A stretch of 33,524 nucleotides of DNA from Conidiobolus incongruus B7586 (GCA_000697335.1 JNEM01014007.1:1-33524); one strand, 5' to 3'; counted from the stretch's first letter, positions 10,515 through 23,805 are shown. Notes: generated by a model not told the origin, from the letters alone. Program-made: numbers and translations.

Positions 10515-13500
10515 ATTCTTATATAATATTTATAATAATTATCGCTACAATTATTTTATCATATTATATTTTTAATTATTAACAAATATTTTTTTCTAGT
10601 TATTTATAACTTATTATAATGAATAGCTTGATCTTTTAAATTTTTGTCTCGTTTTAACTTAATTGATTAATATGATATTTTTGAATTGATAGATCAAAGT
10701 TAAATAAAATAGAAATTCAAAAATAATTGTTATGGGTATCCTAATCCAAATTATCAATATATTTACTTCATTGAAATTAACAATACAATAAAATATCATT
10801 AGAAATTAGCCTTTAAATATTCTTTTATTATCATCCATTTATTCAATTGTGAAGTTTTCATATTTTATTTTACAAATTATAATATCCTAGATATTTGAAT
10901 ATCTTAAATATATAATAATTTTTAGGAAATAATTGATTATCTATTAAGTTATTGAAGGTTATCTCTGATCAAATTACTTATATTCAATTATTAATTCAAA
11001 ATTTAAACAATTGTATTTTTTTTCATTAACATATCTAATTAAATAATTAAGGGTATAATCAAATAACTTTAAAAGGTATAAATGGTAGTACTTTTAATAT
11101 TTTCATAGATATACTGTAATATTTTTCTAAGACTATGTAATAAAAAATTAAAATACATTATTTTTCTGTATTAAATTATTGTATAACTTAGAAATTTGCA
11201 ATTTCTGAATCAAAAACTTGTTTGAAAAATACAGTAAAGCTAAAATATTATAATATATACTTGAATATTATTTCAATACATTTAAGAATATAATATTATA
11301 AAATATGAGATAAAAATTTTTTAACAATAACTTCGTTTGCTATAAAACCGGTTATACAACTATAAATTCTAGGTTCAATAGCTACATAATAATTTGGAAC
11401 AAAACAACCTTATATCATGATATTGTAGAATAGTGATCTAAATTTATTATATTTGGAATTCAATGAATAATTTCAATCTTATAGTATAAAAATTAGATCC
11501 TATCCCCTATTATATTTATATTTTTTAATATTAATTAGTCTATCATTAAAAATTCTTTTTTAATATAGAATTTTATTTATTCTAGTATATAAAAAAGTCT
11601 ATATAAATTTATAATTCTTTTTATTCCAAAATATATCATTATATATTTAATTTGATTGCTGCTATTACATGTGATGAAATATAAGTAGGTCAATATTACT
11701 AAAATAGTTGGCTTCTATTTAATATTGTGCAAAATTAATTAAAGTGGTAAAAATATAAAATATCTAATATGAATGAATTGGATAATTCATCAATCCATTA
11801 AAGGTATGTATAATCAATAAGCAGTTTAATAATTTTCGAGTGATGTGGATAAAATGATTCAAGTATTAATATTTTAATATTACCAATAATTACCTAATTC
11901 AAATGCATATATTATTATATATGGATACAATTGATTTTTAACTGCATAATTAAAAATTAACTGTATAATTTAACTTTTACATAAGTTCAACCAATTTTTA
12001 AGATAATAGCATTTTCAATACAACAACATTTGAATTAATTTTATTTTGATGATATCTGTAAAGGATCTGATTTGCGAAACCAAGCATATCTAAGAATATT
12101 AACCCTTAATCCTAACATTGAAAAATATATTTAATACATTTTAGCATTTTTGGAGGTCATATTAAAAAATATCATAATATTGAACTATTACGAAGTTGTT
12201 AAATACAAAAATGAAACACGAATTGATAAAAATCTGTATTATTTTCAAGAAGAAATTAATTAATTAATCCAATTCTAGAAAATAATATTAAATCTATATA
12301 ATATCAAAAATACCATAATAAGCAAAATATACTTTATATGAAATTTAATATCATAAGAATTATTCAAGATTTTTCTATTATTGCCATGTGCAGATATAAT
12401 TGGAGTTGATTATATTTAATGTTATAAATTCAATATCCATATCAAAATTATTATAACCAAATCTTATTTTCACATTTTCAAACAAATAATAATAGTAATA
12501 ATAATAATAATAAATATAATATCTAAAAATTTTTATGATACTAAAATGATAATTTCCTTATTAATTATTAACAACAATAAAAGTTAAATCTGATTTAGAA
12601 AATCTTATTTTGGTATTTAAAACCGAACTCTTTGAAAAGAGATCAAATGACTAATAAAGAATTAAAACTATAATTAAGGTATTTGCTATGCATCTACCAT
12701 CAAACTAAAGTGATAATTACCAATCGGTATGCATTATCAAATCACTGTGTCTACTTTCATATAGCACACTAATCAATTTGATCATTTACCATCTTATTTA
12801 AGATTGATTTGATCAGATAGGTTAAATATTAGTATAACATAAGGATAGATTCATGAATTTTTACTATCAGGTAGTATTAAAAGAAACAATCTGATTTTTT
12901 AATGACAAATCTTATAAATTTGAAAATATTACTTAAAAAAATATTTGAAAAATTATTATAATTTTCAAGTTTAATAATTTTAATAATTAATTTGAATATT
13001 ATTAATGTAAATTTAATATTTGTCCATGTTAGTACTTTTTTACATATAAGTTTTTTATAATTTATTATTTATAGTGGTTAATTGTATAACAATTAGTATA
13101 TATTTCAATCGATTATGAAATCTTGATCTGTTATAATCGTTAATTACTATCATTTAATCTATATTTGATATTTATAAAACTAAAATTATATATTATTGAT
13201 AATGTATTAAAATACTTTTATCGCAAAGAGATTAATTAGATCAGAATTCAATATAATCAATTAATATTTCAAATGTGAGAATATATTAAAGATTTTTTGA
13301 GAAAATTTATTAATTCTAATATTATTATTACCAATTACTATTAGCTTAATTTAGATTATGATCTCAAGGTTTAATAAGAGAGTAATTTTGAATTATAGCA
13401 AAATATATTATTGAGTGTTTCAATTATAAAAGAACATTTTAAGGTAGAAATTAATAATACTATCAATATCTATATTTGTTATAATATAAGTTAAATGTAT

Positions 13501-14288
13501 TTTTAACTATAATTTATTATTATGGTGTTATTATTCAACACATAAGTCAGTATCCTTGGATTTAGATTTCATTGAAAGTACTTGGCATTAAATCTATTGT
13601 AAAATTTTAGACTATCATATAATGTTATTATGATACGATTTCAACATTTTAATAGTAATAATAATTTTATTATTTGCTAAGTATACAATAATTAATATAT
13701 TAGAAACTGAACCATTACTTTAATCTTGCTTGATTAAATTATAATTGTTAGAATTTGAATTATTTTGAATGTTTTATAGCCCAAATAATATAAATTCTGA
13801 TATTAAGAGAAAATTACTATATTACAAATTATTTATAATTTAAATAATATAAATCATAGCCAAAAAAATTTATAATTTAAATTCATTACTTTATTCCAAT
13901 CTGATAATTTAAGTTTATAAAGGCTTTTAATTTTTAAAAAAATTTTACTAATGCATCAAATTTTTAAAATAAATTAAATATGTATAAAGTAATTAATTAA
14001 TATTATAATAATACACTAAAATAAATATTATTCAAAAAAAGTTGTTAAACCCCTAATCTTATCATTAAAATAATTAATTATCATGTGATTTAAGGTATGA
14101 TATCACTTCCCAAGAAAGAAAATCAGTCATAACCAAATACGATAATCATAATAGAAGTAAGGGTATTGATAAGCATATTGTACTTGTATTACTTATGATT
14201 AATAAAATATAATATTTTGATGAATAATTAATATTTGTTAAAATTAATTAAAATTAATCTAATGTACATTGATTATAACATTATTCTA
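10515..14288. other. AT-rich desert downstream of the P450 gene
   Basis: About 3.8 kb with no supportable gene. It holds an (AAT)n tract at 12485-12513 and an AATAAA (10703-10708) that could end the P450 transcript. No tRNA-like box pair or transposon end was recognised. Confidence 0.6.
12485..12513. repeat. (AAT)n microsatellite
   Basis: Short, slightly interrupted AAT trinucleotide tract (one AGT unit near its start). Confidence 0.85.
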
Positions 14289-14345
14289 TCAATTTTCTGA
14301 TATCCCGACTCCTTTTTAAATCAATTTTTCCCGAACCCCCATATT
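14289..14345 (+). repeat. C-rich promoter-like block, copy alpha
   Basis: About 57 bp that align with 19549-19607 in the same orientation. Shared elements in order are TTTCT, TATC.C.AC.CCTTTTTAA, CA.TTTT and CGA.CCC. CCTTTTTAA could serve as a TATA-like element. The sequence stays less AT-rich to about 14460 (for example GGCCTCTCTTCGTC near 14404) but gives no convincing reading frame. Confidence 0.5.
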
Positions 14346-14460
14346 TCACCAAAAATAATTTCCTAATACAAAAATTTTATTTATATTAAAATAATGCAAC
14401 TTGGCCTCTCTTCGTCAAATTTTTAACTGAAAACCGGTCCTTAATCCCCACTTTACAAAA

Positions 14461-17400
14461 GACTGGATTATGATATTAAAATTATAAGATAAAACGAGTG
14501 AATTGCAAAAATAAAAATTTAAAATTAATTTTGATGAAAATAAGAATAAATTAATATAATTTGAAATTGTTTAGATGTAAAATTATTATCATAATTCCTA
14601 TTATTTTATGCTTAATTTTTCTATAATAATGTTATAACAGGATATAAAATAAAATATGAATTTTTTCTTTGTTACTTTAATATTAATAAAAGATTTAGAA
14701 TTACTCTAATAAACCTAGAATTCAGCGATTAAAATGTCTAATAATATGTCGTTTTAACACAAATTACCATCAAAAATATTACTTTGAAAAATTTTTCACA
14801 ATTGATTATAATTTTTAATAAGTGATAAATATTCATATAATTGCTTCATTTTGGTTGTTATATACCGATTATAAATTCACTAATGCGGCTTCTCAAATAA
14901 CTTATTTTTTAAAAAAAGTGTTCGAGTTGAATAATATTAATACATTTGATATGATGAATGTAATCTGAATAGTTTTATATAATTTATATTAATAAATAAA
15001 TCTTCATAGGTTTTTAACATCAAAAGAAAATAAATAATATTATTACTGAATTAATATTGTCAACTATTAAAAAATCTGTTATTCGAATATAATATTATAA
15101 ACATCAAAGGAAATTTGAAGTGATATTAGTATAAACTATAAAATTATTTCAAAATTTCTTCAACTATCGATTAATAAATAATTTCAATTTTAATAGAAAA
15201 AATTTGCTCAATTATGTGCAAGGTGACTTATTTCTTTTCTAATACTATTTTCAAGTATATAGAGATAATATATGAGGAACATCATTTTGTGAGTATCAAA
15301 ATTGGTATTAGATTATAATATATTCACAAACTATGTCAAATTTGATTTTTCCATTTCACTTTATTATCAATTATATACCGTGATCGATACTTTTAATATT
15401 ACTTTTAATGAATAATCAATTATGCTGAAAGCTATATCGGTTCAATACTACAAGGATATCATTTATAATATCTATTAAATTACTAAATTTGAAACCAACG
15501 TAATATTAAATTGAGATTATAATAAATTTAATGTTATTTAAAATAATACTAAAATTAATTGTAAATTACTTTGAAAGTAAAATGCTAAAAATTAGGACAT
15601 TTAATTCCTATTTGCATTGTTAAGTGATTATAATTAATTATATAGGGTAAATTATAAAAAACTAAAAAAAATAATATATATATATATATATATATTATAT
15701 TATATATATTATATTATATATATTATATTTATTAATAATACTGTAATAAGTTATATTCAAAATATAAATGAATAAATTATAATTTGAATTAAATATAAAT
15801 GATACAATTTAATTACTTTAATCACAATAAATATATTTATTGTCTAAGTATATTTTGAATGTAAATTTTGATTTCATTTTGATCAAAATAGGTAGTAATT
15901 GGAAATTTATCTACATAAAAACAAATATCTTGATGAATATATACAAGTTATATTAATATAATAATTTGTGTATGGTAAATATTTTATAATTTCATTATGT
16001 TACACTATCAAAAATATAGTGAATGAATACAATGAGGTCAATAATCGCAATATTAATAATATTGTTCAAAATACCAATTATTAAAAATTTTCAAAATAAA
16101 TAAAATTAATAAAGGTAATAATAATAACTAAACAATCAGAAAATCATTATAATTAAAGAATGTATATAAAACTAAAAAATAAAATATAATTTTATTCTAA
16201 AATAAAATTAAATTCATTATATTATTTTATAATTGTATATGATAATACAATGATAAATATGATATAATTAAACTTTGCAATTATTTATAGCTCGTAGTGA
16301 AATTGGATAAAATGAATCATTTTTAAGTGTTTTAAATTTTTTAAAAATTTTATAATTACTTTAATAATAGTCATCATTATACCAAAATGAGTTTAGTATA
16401 GTAAATTATATTTTATTTTAATTTATAATTATTATTAAGTAATTTTAATTTTAATTCTTAATTAATTTTTAAAAATTTTTTTTAAATCTTAAAATTATTC
16501 CATATTTTGATTATATAAATCATCATGTAGACTTATAGTTTAAATTTGGATTTTTTTTTTTGAAAAGCTTTATCATGCTCAAAATAAATTCTATATCAAG
16601 CTCAAAAATGGCAAATGGTCATAAAAGAAGAATATAAAGATTAATGCTTGGATATAGATTAATAACTGATTATTTTTTATAATTATGAAAAATAGCATCA
16701 ATGAAACATTATTGTAACAGTCTACCACTCAATATTAACAAGAATATATTTCAAATAAATCACAATGTGAAATATTTTACAATGGGGCCTTATTAGCTTT
16801 GAAGTGAAAGGGATAAGTACTTAAATAATTAAATATAAAAATCGTTTGATAACTTAGTCAATATACAACATTAATATTAATAAAATAAATCATAATTATT
16901 ATATTATTTTTATTATAATTAACAAAATCTTGAATTCAAAATAAATTCTGAATTAAATGAGTAAAAAATTGGGTTGATATTATATTTATCAAATTATTAA
17001 GTATTTTATAAAGTCGGGGTGAGTAAAATTATGATGGTATTTCATTCGATATAAAGAGTATCATATGATATATCATTTGCATTGTGTCGATCCTTAATAA
17101 CTTGAAGCGAATTCCTTATTTTATATATCGAAATCTTTTAATCCATTCCATTTCTATCAATGGCCCTTTAAATTTATGTCTGATAGAGCTTGGTAAGGAT
17201 TATAGCAGATAATATTTACAAATGATCAAATCTGATTGAATTAGATCTTTGGATTCAAAGTTTCATTCCAAATTTGTCGCTATCTGATACTATTTCAATT
17301 AATTTTCAATTTTTGAAATGTCATAATTTTATCCAATGTTGAAGGAGTTAAATATTCAATTCTGATAAATATTGTACTTGATATTGTTATTATGATACTA

Positions 17401-19548
17401 CGCATATTCACCACCATCTCAACATAGCCACCAACTTATCGCTACTTCTAGGAATTGATAGAATTTCTCAACTATATATCAATATCATAGAATATTAAAA
17501 ACATACACGTTAGATTGCCTATAATGGTTCAACGATCATACCAAAAATTCATATACTATAATTTTGATTTTAAAATCTGTATTTTTATTCGAAAAATATA
17601 TTAGTCAAAATTTATTTGCAAATATTTTTATAAATAATTAACTTTAAATCCATATCAATTCTAATAAGGCAATATTAACATAAACAACTTAATATTTTGA
17701 ATGGATTCTCCATTATCTAGTAATTGATTAGTTTTGAGGATTATATTGTTTATATTGATTCGACTCGTATAATTTATGGCTGAACTTTCATTTGAGAAGC
17801 AAGTTCTTAACGAATAATAAATAAAAATATAAAAATGAATAAAGTTTGATAAATAATATATATTTATTAAATATATTATATTGAATTTAATTTTTAAATT
17901 AAGCTATTTATTGGTATTATATCGCTAATTCGCTGTCATTATATATTAACTTCCACATATTTAAAAATTCACTTTACTCAAATTTTATTAATCATGCGGA
18001 AGTTTCTCAATTAGGAGAATCAAGAACCACGTGCCGGATTTAGAACCAGTTTTTTCAATTCAATTTATCAATCAACTCCAAATCTCCTAAAAACATATAA
18101 TAATATTAACACCAATATTAACCAATTTATATAAATGTAAAAATATTTCAAGAAAAAAATATCAATTTCAAGTTAGTTGTGATAATATTTATTCATTGAT
18201 TTGATACCGTTTCCTATTAAGGTATTATTTATAGTGATCGAAAATGATTTATATTAATATTAATTAATTTGATAATTATAATTTATTAAATAAAATAATA
18301 TTTATTATAAAAATATATAATTAAATATAAAATATTCAATCAAAATTTTATACTTATTTATTATAATTTAATATTTTAATTATTATAAATTATAAAAGTT
18401 TTAAATTTTATTAATAGTGGAATATTCTAAAATAAAAATCTAGAAGTAGATCTAATAATATTTCAAAAATCTTAAGTGAAAATATAATAATTTACTCCCA
18501 ATCAATTCGAATTTGTAGCATTAATCAGCGCCTAATAAATCCATATGACTCAAATTTAACACTGCTTTACACTATAGAGATAAAGATGAGATAAATTAGT
18601 TAATTCTCATATGTGTAATATGTCAAGTTGTTCTCTTTTAATACATCATCATTTATATTACTATTAGATTAATAAAACTCAATGATATTACAATATATCG
18701 AATCATCTTTACCAGGTTTATTTTAATTTTTAACATACTGTTTTGTGTTCATGACATTAATGTCATATTTATTGTCGTATATTTTACGGATGAAAAATTA
18801 ACCTTTTTAAATTAAGATTTGTTACATTGTGACAAATTTAGTGTGATTTTTTATGTATGCAATATTTTGGTATTGGATACTGTATGTATCTCTTTTAACT
18901 GATAAAATTATACTTATTTATACTTGAGTAAGTATTTTTATGTAAGATTGTTTGTGTAAAATAATATACACCAATTATATTTTCACGATTATAGAATACA
19001 ACATTAAAGCGAAGAATGATGAATCATTTTTACATTATCTTAAACAATTCACATAAAAATTCATCAAACTTTATAAATCAAAAAAAGCATCATTAATTTA
19101 ATTTAAAGGACATATTGGGTAAAATTCATTGTAACAAAATTGAAAAATGGTTGAATATTAAATTTTATGGTAAATATTTTTCACAATATTTAACCCATTT
19201 GATCGAATTTTAATTTTTCAATTTAATTTATTTACTACGCTAGAATACAGGGTTTTCTTTATTTTTATTTTAGGGTTTATAAATTATTATTCCTTCTAAT
19301 TTCGTATTTTATGAAATGATTAATAATAAATATATATTGTTTATGTTTTTAATCATAATTATTATTCAAATTTATTGATCTAAATAATTTATTAACTTTT
19401 AATACAAATGATGTTTATAATAATTTTAGATTTAATATATTACTGATATTTAGCTGTTAAATATTTGTCTATTTTAATGAGAAAATTTGAAATATATTGT
19501 GCTATCCTAATTTATTTGTAATGAAAATTTAAAATTTGAAGCACTGTT
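14461..19548. other. AT-rich desert
   Basis: About 5 kb without a supportable gene. It contains a TA-rich microsatellite at 15672-15730, a few less AT-rich patches (17040-17460, and 17995-18070 with a CACGTG hexamer) and a perfect 14-bp palindrome near 18752. None could be tied to a gene. Confidence 0.6.
15672..15730. repeat. TA / TATAT microsatellite
   Basis: An uninterrupted (TA)n run of about 24 bp passes into a longer-period array of TATATATATTATAT units. Confidence 0.85.
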
Positions 19549-19607
19549 TCTCCAACTTTCTCGTATCACAACCCCTTTTTAACCCATTTTTCTCGACCCC
19601 TTAATTC
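19549..19607 (+). repeat. C-rich promoter-like block, copy beta
   Basis: Second copy of the block at 14289-14345, roughly 70% identical by eye, again with CCTTTTTAA (near 19573). It lies about 100 bp upstream of the exon-like stretch at 19679-19747, the position expected of a core promoter. The link is inferred from position only. Confidence 0.5.
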
Positions 19608-19678
19608 GAAGAATACTAGACTTAAGGTTGATAATTTATATCTATGGAGCTCAAATTTGACCAGTCTTGGTGAAGTTC

Positions 19679-19747
19679 ATGACCTACCAGCCTGCAATCA
19701 CCGCCAAAAAGGGGGTCACAACCTCCTTTGAGGAATACTCCTATCAA
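19679..19747 (+). pseudogene. Orphan first-exon-like stretch, unknown product
   Basis: An ATG followed by 22 codons with balanced base composition and C/G-ending codons (ACC, TAC, ATC, GCC, AAG, GGG, GTC, TCC, GAG), unlike the surrounding AT desert. The translation begins MTYQPAITAKKG and ends SFEEYSYQ. Right after it comes GTAAGC (19748-19753), a good splice donor. A possible promoter block lies at 19549-19607. No continuing exon was found downstream to 20300; the sequence returns to AT-rich non-coding. It may be the surviving 5' end of a lost gene, a first exon with a distant partner, or a chance islet. The protein is not recognised. Confidence 0.35.
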
Positions 19748-19753
19748 GTAAGC

Positions 19754-22140
19754 AAAACTTTATACAGTTTTTTGCATCCGAGCTTTGTTCATAATAGAAA
19801 ATTTGTAATGTCAATTTAGAAAAAGTAATTTTAATTTTTATTCAAATTCCATACCAATCAATTTTCATAGATTTCAATATATAAATATTGAATAATGACT
19901 AATATTAAAATATAACCAAATCGAGGAATATGTTCCACACCAAGATATGAAATAGCTTCAATTTACAGAACAAATTAAATATATCTATGCTCCATCAACA
20001 AAAAAAGAACTCATTTATCTAAATAAGTGAAGTTTACCGTGTTTTCGGTGGATAACACATTCAATGAATATGTTTCCAAATGTATTGATTATTATATTCA
20101 AATAAAATATAATGACTAAGAGCAGGGTTTGGTAACCTATATATGAAAATTAAAATATCATATAACGCAAAATCAAGCTTATATTGAATAAAATTCACCT
20201 CAATTTCGACAATAAATCATGAATTATCCAAACTTTGTTTTTGAAAAAAAGATAAATCTTGTCCTAATGATTTATTAAAATAAATCAAATGAAAAAATTT
20301 TGCCTTAGTAATATAAGGTAATATTAAGCAAAAGAAACAATAAGTAAGAAATTATTAGACTGTAATTAAAAATGAATAGAAAAATTAAAAAATGGATAGT
20401 TTCATTTGTGACTTTGATTCGTTTAAAATTAGTAGAGAATATATTTATTATTGACAATAGATCAAATATTTTCTTTGTTACAGATAATATAAATTTATCA
20501 TCATAATATAACACAAAATATACTAATTTTTATACATATTGTTTAAATCCCAGCAGAAAATACTAACATTTTACAAGTTCTTATATATTGATTAGAAATT
20601 TCTTCAAGTCTCGGAGTATACAAAGTATTTTTATTTTGGTCAGTGTATTGCGACTACTATACAGGCATTTATATGTTATCCATATTCCGTTAATAGATAT
20701 TATTGATTTGTGTGGATCACAAATTTATATTGTTAAATTGATAGCTTTTTGCCATTCTCGGCATTAATTTAATATTATGATATATTTGAATTTGATTAAA
20801 ATTTGAAAAAAAATGGCAAATGATATGATATGAACATAATTCATATTGTTTTATAACTACCTAATTTGAATATAACATTGTTGTATATTTATTTGAATTA
20901 TAGTTAGAATATAATAACAATTAAACATTAATTTGTATTATGCTAGTTGGATGGTATATAATAAAATTAATCCGAAATACAAAATTAAATTAATATAAAA
21001 AATTTTAATATATTTAATTTTAGGCAAAGATAAACCAGTGAAATCATCCCAATTCATTAAGTTGCGTGTAACTTTAAAATCTTAATGAATTTATTATAAA
21101 AAATTATTAAGGATCTGTAATTAATTAATTGCAGTAAACTATAATATTAATAGAAACATTTAGAAAAAATAAATGTTTATTAAATTTTTGTAATAATAAT
21201 AATATTGTTAATACTATAAAAATCCTTACTATTAAAAAATTCAAACTTGAAAAGAATAAAACTATTGTTGAAATTTTTGAATAATTGATCAATTATATTA
21301 AATTAACAATAATGTTTAATCAATTATTACCTTTCATTCAACGATGTATAAAAAATAAAAATCAGGTCTTGAGCACATTAAGGCCCAATTATGGTATATA
21401 TTAAATGATAGTATATGGATAGATTGCAAGGAGTGAGTAATACTAAATTAGGGTGGATAGAAAGTAGGTCATCTGAGTTTGGGAAGATGGGACAGGTTTT
21501 CCACGCTTCAATTTGTCTATTATAAATCTATCACACACCTACAGAGTGGATTTATTATCTCCCATTGTAGCATCCTAATTTACCTCAAATTCAGGTTTTC
21601 TATACTTTTTAATCTTTATTTTAATCTTTATTTTACCCGAACTTATACCGATTTCAAATTATTAATTCGAAAAGCCAATCATATCAAATTATTATTAAAA
21701 ATCTATGACTCATACCATTCATAATCCAATAGATTTAAATCCTTATCATTGCTAAGACAATTATTATTAAAAAATATCAGGAGATTATTAATAATAGAAA
21801 ATTAAATAAAATTCTAAGCACGTTATACATAAAAAAATGAAAAGAAATTGCATGATTTGACAATATTATCTAAAGAGATTAATTTTAAGTTTAACTTTAG
21901 TTTGGAAATTATTATACTAGTTCACACCAAATGTAAAATCATAGTTATTAATTATCGAATTTAAAGTTTATATAAGTCAAAATATTATAGGATTTAGTCC
22001 TTGATTTATTAAATATTTAATATTAAATGTGTATGATTCATGAAGAGTGAATATTTTAATTTTTGTTGGATATTTTATGTAATAGTAGTCAAATTTTACA
22101 GTTTATTGCATTAAATCAAGTATGAACAATAAATTTTTCA
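19754..22140. other. AT-rich desert with one GC-richer islet
   Basis: No supportable gene. The stretch 21360-21600 is clearly less AT-rich than its surroundings (for example GGGTGGATAG near 21451 and GATGGGACAGG near 21486) and shows no ATG-started frame of useful length. It may be a regulatory islet of the homeodomain gene about 1.2 kb downstream, but nothing in the sequence demonstrates this. Confidence 0.5.
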
Positions 22141-22827
22141 GTGTTTTAGCTTGGTTCCTACTTGTTACTTGATTGGATGACTAATACGAATTCAAAGTAG
22201 GTGGACTCTAGAAGGGGGAATTCAGCAAGTATCAAATTCTAACCATTACCGGTTCTCTTTTGGACGAATCAAGTGCATTTCGATGATTGCATAGATTAAT
22301 ATTTGAATACTCCAATGATAAGTTTAGTTGGGGTGGCTTCACATCACACATTTTATCAATCGATAAATTCCCACATAAACCCCTCCTCTCCCTCCAGCTA
22401 TTTCCCTACTCAATTCAATCAATCCTAATCTCTGGATTTTCCCATGCAAAATCATTAATTCAGTCTCATCAAAAATTCAAACTTGACTGAATTTTCAATA
22501 CCTGATGAATACATTCAAACAATCTGGGAACTTTGGAACTATATAAGAACCCATTAGATCCTTAATTATTTTTAATTCAGATCAATTAAACCTATATACC
22601 CCATACTCACCTAACCCTTGGCTTGACTGCTTGGTTGTCTTTTAGCTCAATCTCCAATACTACTGAGTATATATCAACTTCAAAGATCATTTGTCAATTT
22701 TAACCGTTTGCTTAAAATTGATTTAAAACCCTTTTATATTTGTATATTATAACTAACATAAATTTTTCCTTTTAAAAATTTTTCAAACCTTTGTCAATTC
22801 CAAAGTAACATAAATATCTGGATAAAC
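22141..22827 (+). promoter_or_regulatory. Upstream region and leader of the homeodomain gene
   Basis: GC-richer than the flanks. TATATAAG at 22540-22547 is a strong TATA candidate, placing transcription start near 22570 and giving a leader of about 255 nt. From 22570 to the start codon there is no ATG at all, although several would be expected in sequence this AT-rich, which supports a real leader. Upstream, a CCAAT box overlaps a GATA site (CCAATGATAAG, 22312-22322), and an inverted CCAAT (ATTGG) sits near 22173. Pyrimidine-rich patches occur around 22382-22396 and 22767-22790. Confidence 0.6.
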
Positions 22828-23634
22828 ATGAATCACTTGGACCTTCTTACTCCGAAATCTGAAGTACAGACCGACTTAACACAATTCCAGCTTGATCAGA
22901 ACGGTCAGCCTATTCCTATTAGCCCTACCAGCAATAAATTCAAAACCAATTTCTATGACCCTTTCCAGGTTAAGCATCGCAAAAGAACTACTAAAGAGCA
23001 GTTTCTTATCCTCGAAAGTGTTTTCATGCACAGTGCAAAGCCCAGTCTCGCAGTGCGCAAGGCTTTGGCCGCTAGACTTGGCATGACTCCAAGAGGAGTT
23101 CAGGTATGGTTTCAGAACAGAAGAAGTAAGGCTAAACTTAATAATGAGAGCCTCGATCGTCCTCTTGCATACGATCCTAGAGCTTTTCCCTTCGCCTCTC
23201 ACCCAACCATTGCACAGATCCTTGGCCCCGAAACTTTATGGGGCGAGCTTGCTGGCCATCCCGCCTACTTGATTCCCGCGCATCACCAGCCTCCACCCTC
23301 TCAGCCAGCTGCCATTCCAGGACGTCCCCAGCGCTCATTTTCTATCTCTCACATTGTAACGAGTCAACCTTATGAGAAAGACCTCGTTTCACCTAGCCCC
23401 ACGAGCTACACACCTTCTCCTCCACTTCCCGTCGATTTTTCTAACCAAAATTACACAAATATGGGTACTGGCCTCAGCCAATCCTTACCTAACACAAGTT
23501 CTCACCTTGATCACCACCCTGCCTACCACATGACCTCTCCCACTTCATGGAGTTTTGCAGGTACCACAGCGCAATACACCTACCAGCCTGCTACCTCTGC
23601 ACCCTTCCACCCAGGAGTTTATCAGCACCAGTAA
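22828..23634 (+). CDS. Homeodomain transcription factor (Pho2/Phx1-like)
   Basis: Intronless gene for a 268-residue nuclear DNA-binding protein. The homeodomain spans residues 47-106, a standard 60 residues without a TALE insertion. The invariant core is present: Leu62 and Phe66 (homeodomain 16 and 20) and WFQNRR at 94-99, giving Trp48, Phe49, Gln50, Asn51 and Arg53 in homeodomain numbering. The basic arm KHRKR is at 49-53. The segment KPSLAVRKALAARLGMTPRG resembles fungal Pho2/Phx1/Grf10 proteins, which act in nutrient and stress gene control; this subfamily call is inference. Residues 110-268 are rich in Pro, Ser, Thr and His and probably disordered, as in activation regions. The ATG at 22828 is the first after an ATG-free leader. 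Codon use is much richer in G/C than the flanks. Confidence 0.95.
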   Translation: MNHLDLLTPKSEVQTDLTQFQLDQNGQPIPISPTSNKFKTNFYDPFQVKHRKRTTKEQFLILESVFMHSAKPSLAVRKALAARLGMTPRGVQVWFQNRRSKAKLNNESLDRPLAYDPRAFPFASHPTIAQILGPETLWGELAGHPAYLIPAHHQPPPSQPAAIPGRPQRSFSISHIVTSQPYEKDLVSPSPTSYTPSPPLPVDFSNQNYTNMGTGLSQSLPNTSSHLDHHPAYHMTSPTSWSFAGTTAQYTYQPATSAPFHPGVYQHQ

Positions 23635-23805
23635 TTTTCCACCGCTTTTTTTATCAGCTGGACTTGACTTTTACTTGCCTTTATTAGCAATCACTTTCCA
23701 CATAAGGGACTTTGATAATGTCTTTGTATTTATTTATTATATATTTATATTCTCTTCCTCCTTCGATGATTTAATGAAATTTGAATCAATTTGTTTATAT
23801 TGATG

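Noticed and set aside
11340-11400. tRNA B-box-like GGTTCAATAG (also near 7615, 15439 and 17525)
   Set aside because: The matches break the GGTTCRANYC consensus, and no A-box or cloverleaf could be drawn around them.
20305-20514. 69-codon minus-strand frame
   Set aside because: Low-complexity Leu/Ile/Phe-rich translation typical of AT-rich DNA; no support.
21479-21724. 81-codon plus-strand frame
   Set aside because: Begins at TTG, not ATG, and shows no domain; the GC-richer islet beneath it explains the open frame.
22287-22490. 67-codon plus-strand frame upstream of the homeodomain gene
   Set aside because: Begins at TTG and lies in the promoter region upstream of the TATA box; no domain seen.
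22876-23202. 108-codon minus-strand frame and an overlapping plus-strand frame (22892-23086)
   Set aside because: Both are out-of-frame shadows of the homeodomain gene, allowed by its GC-richer codons.
23555-23803. 82-codon plus-strand frame over the 3' end of the homeodomain gene
   Set aside because: Mostly 3' untranslated sequence read in another frame; no ATG, composition or motif to support it.
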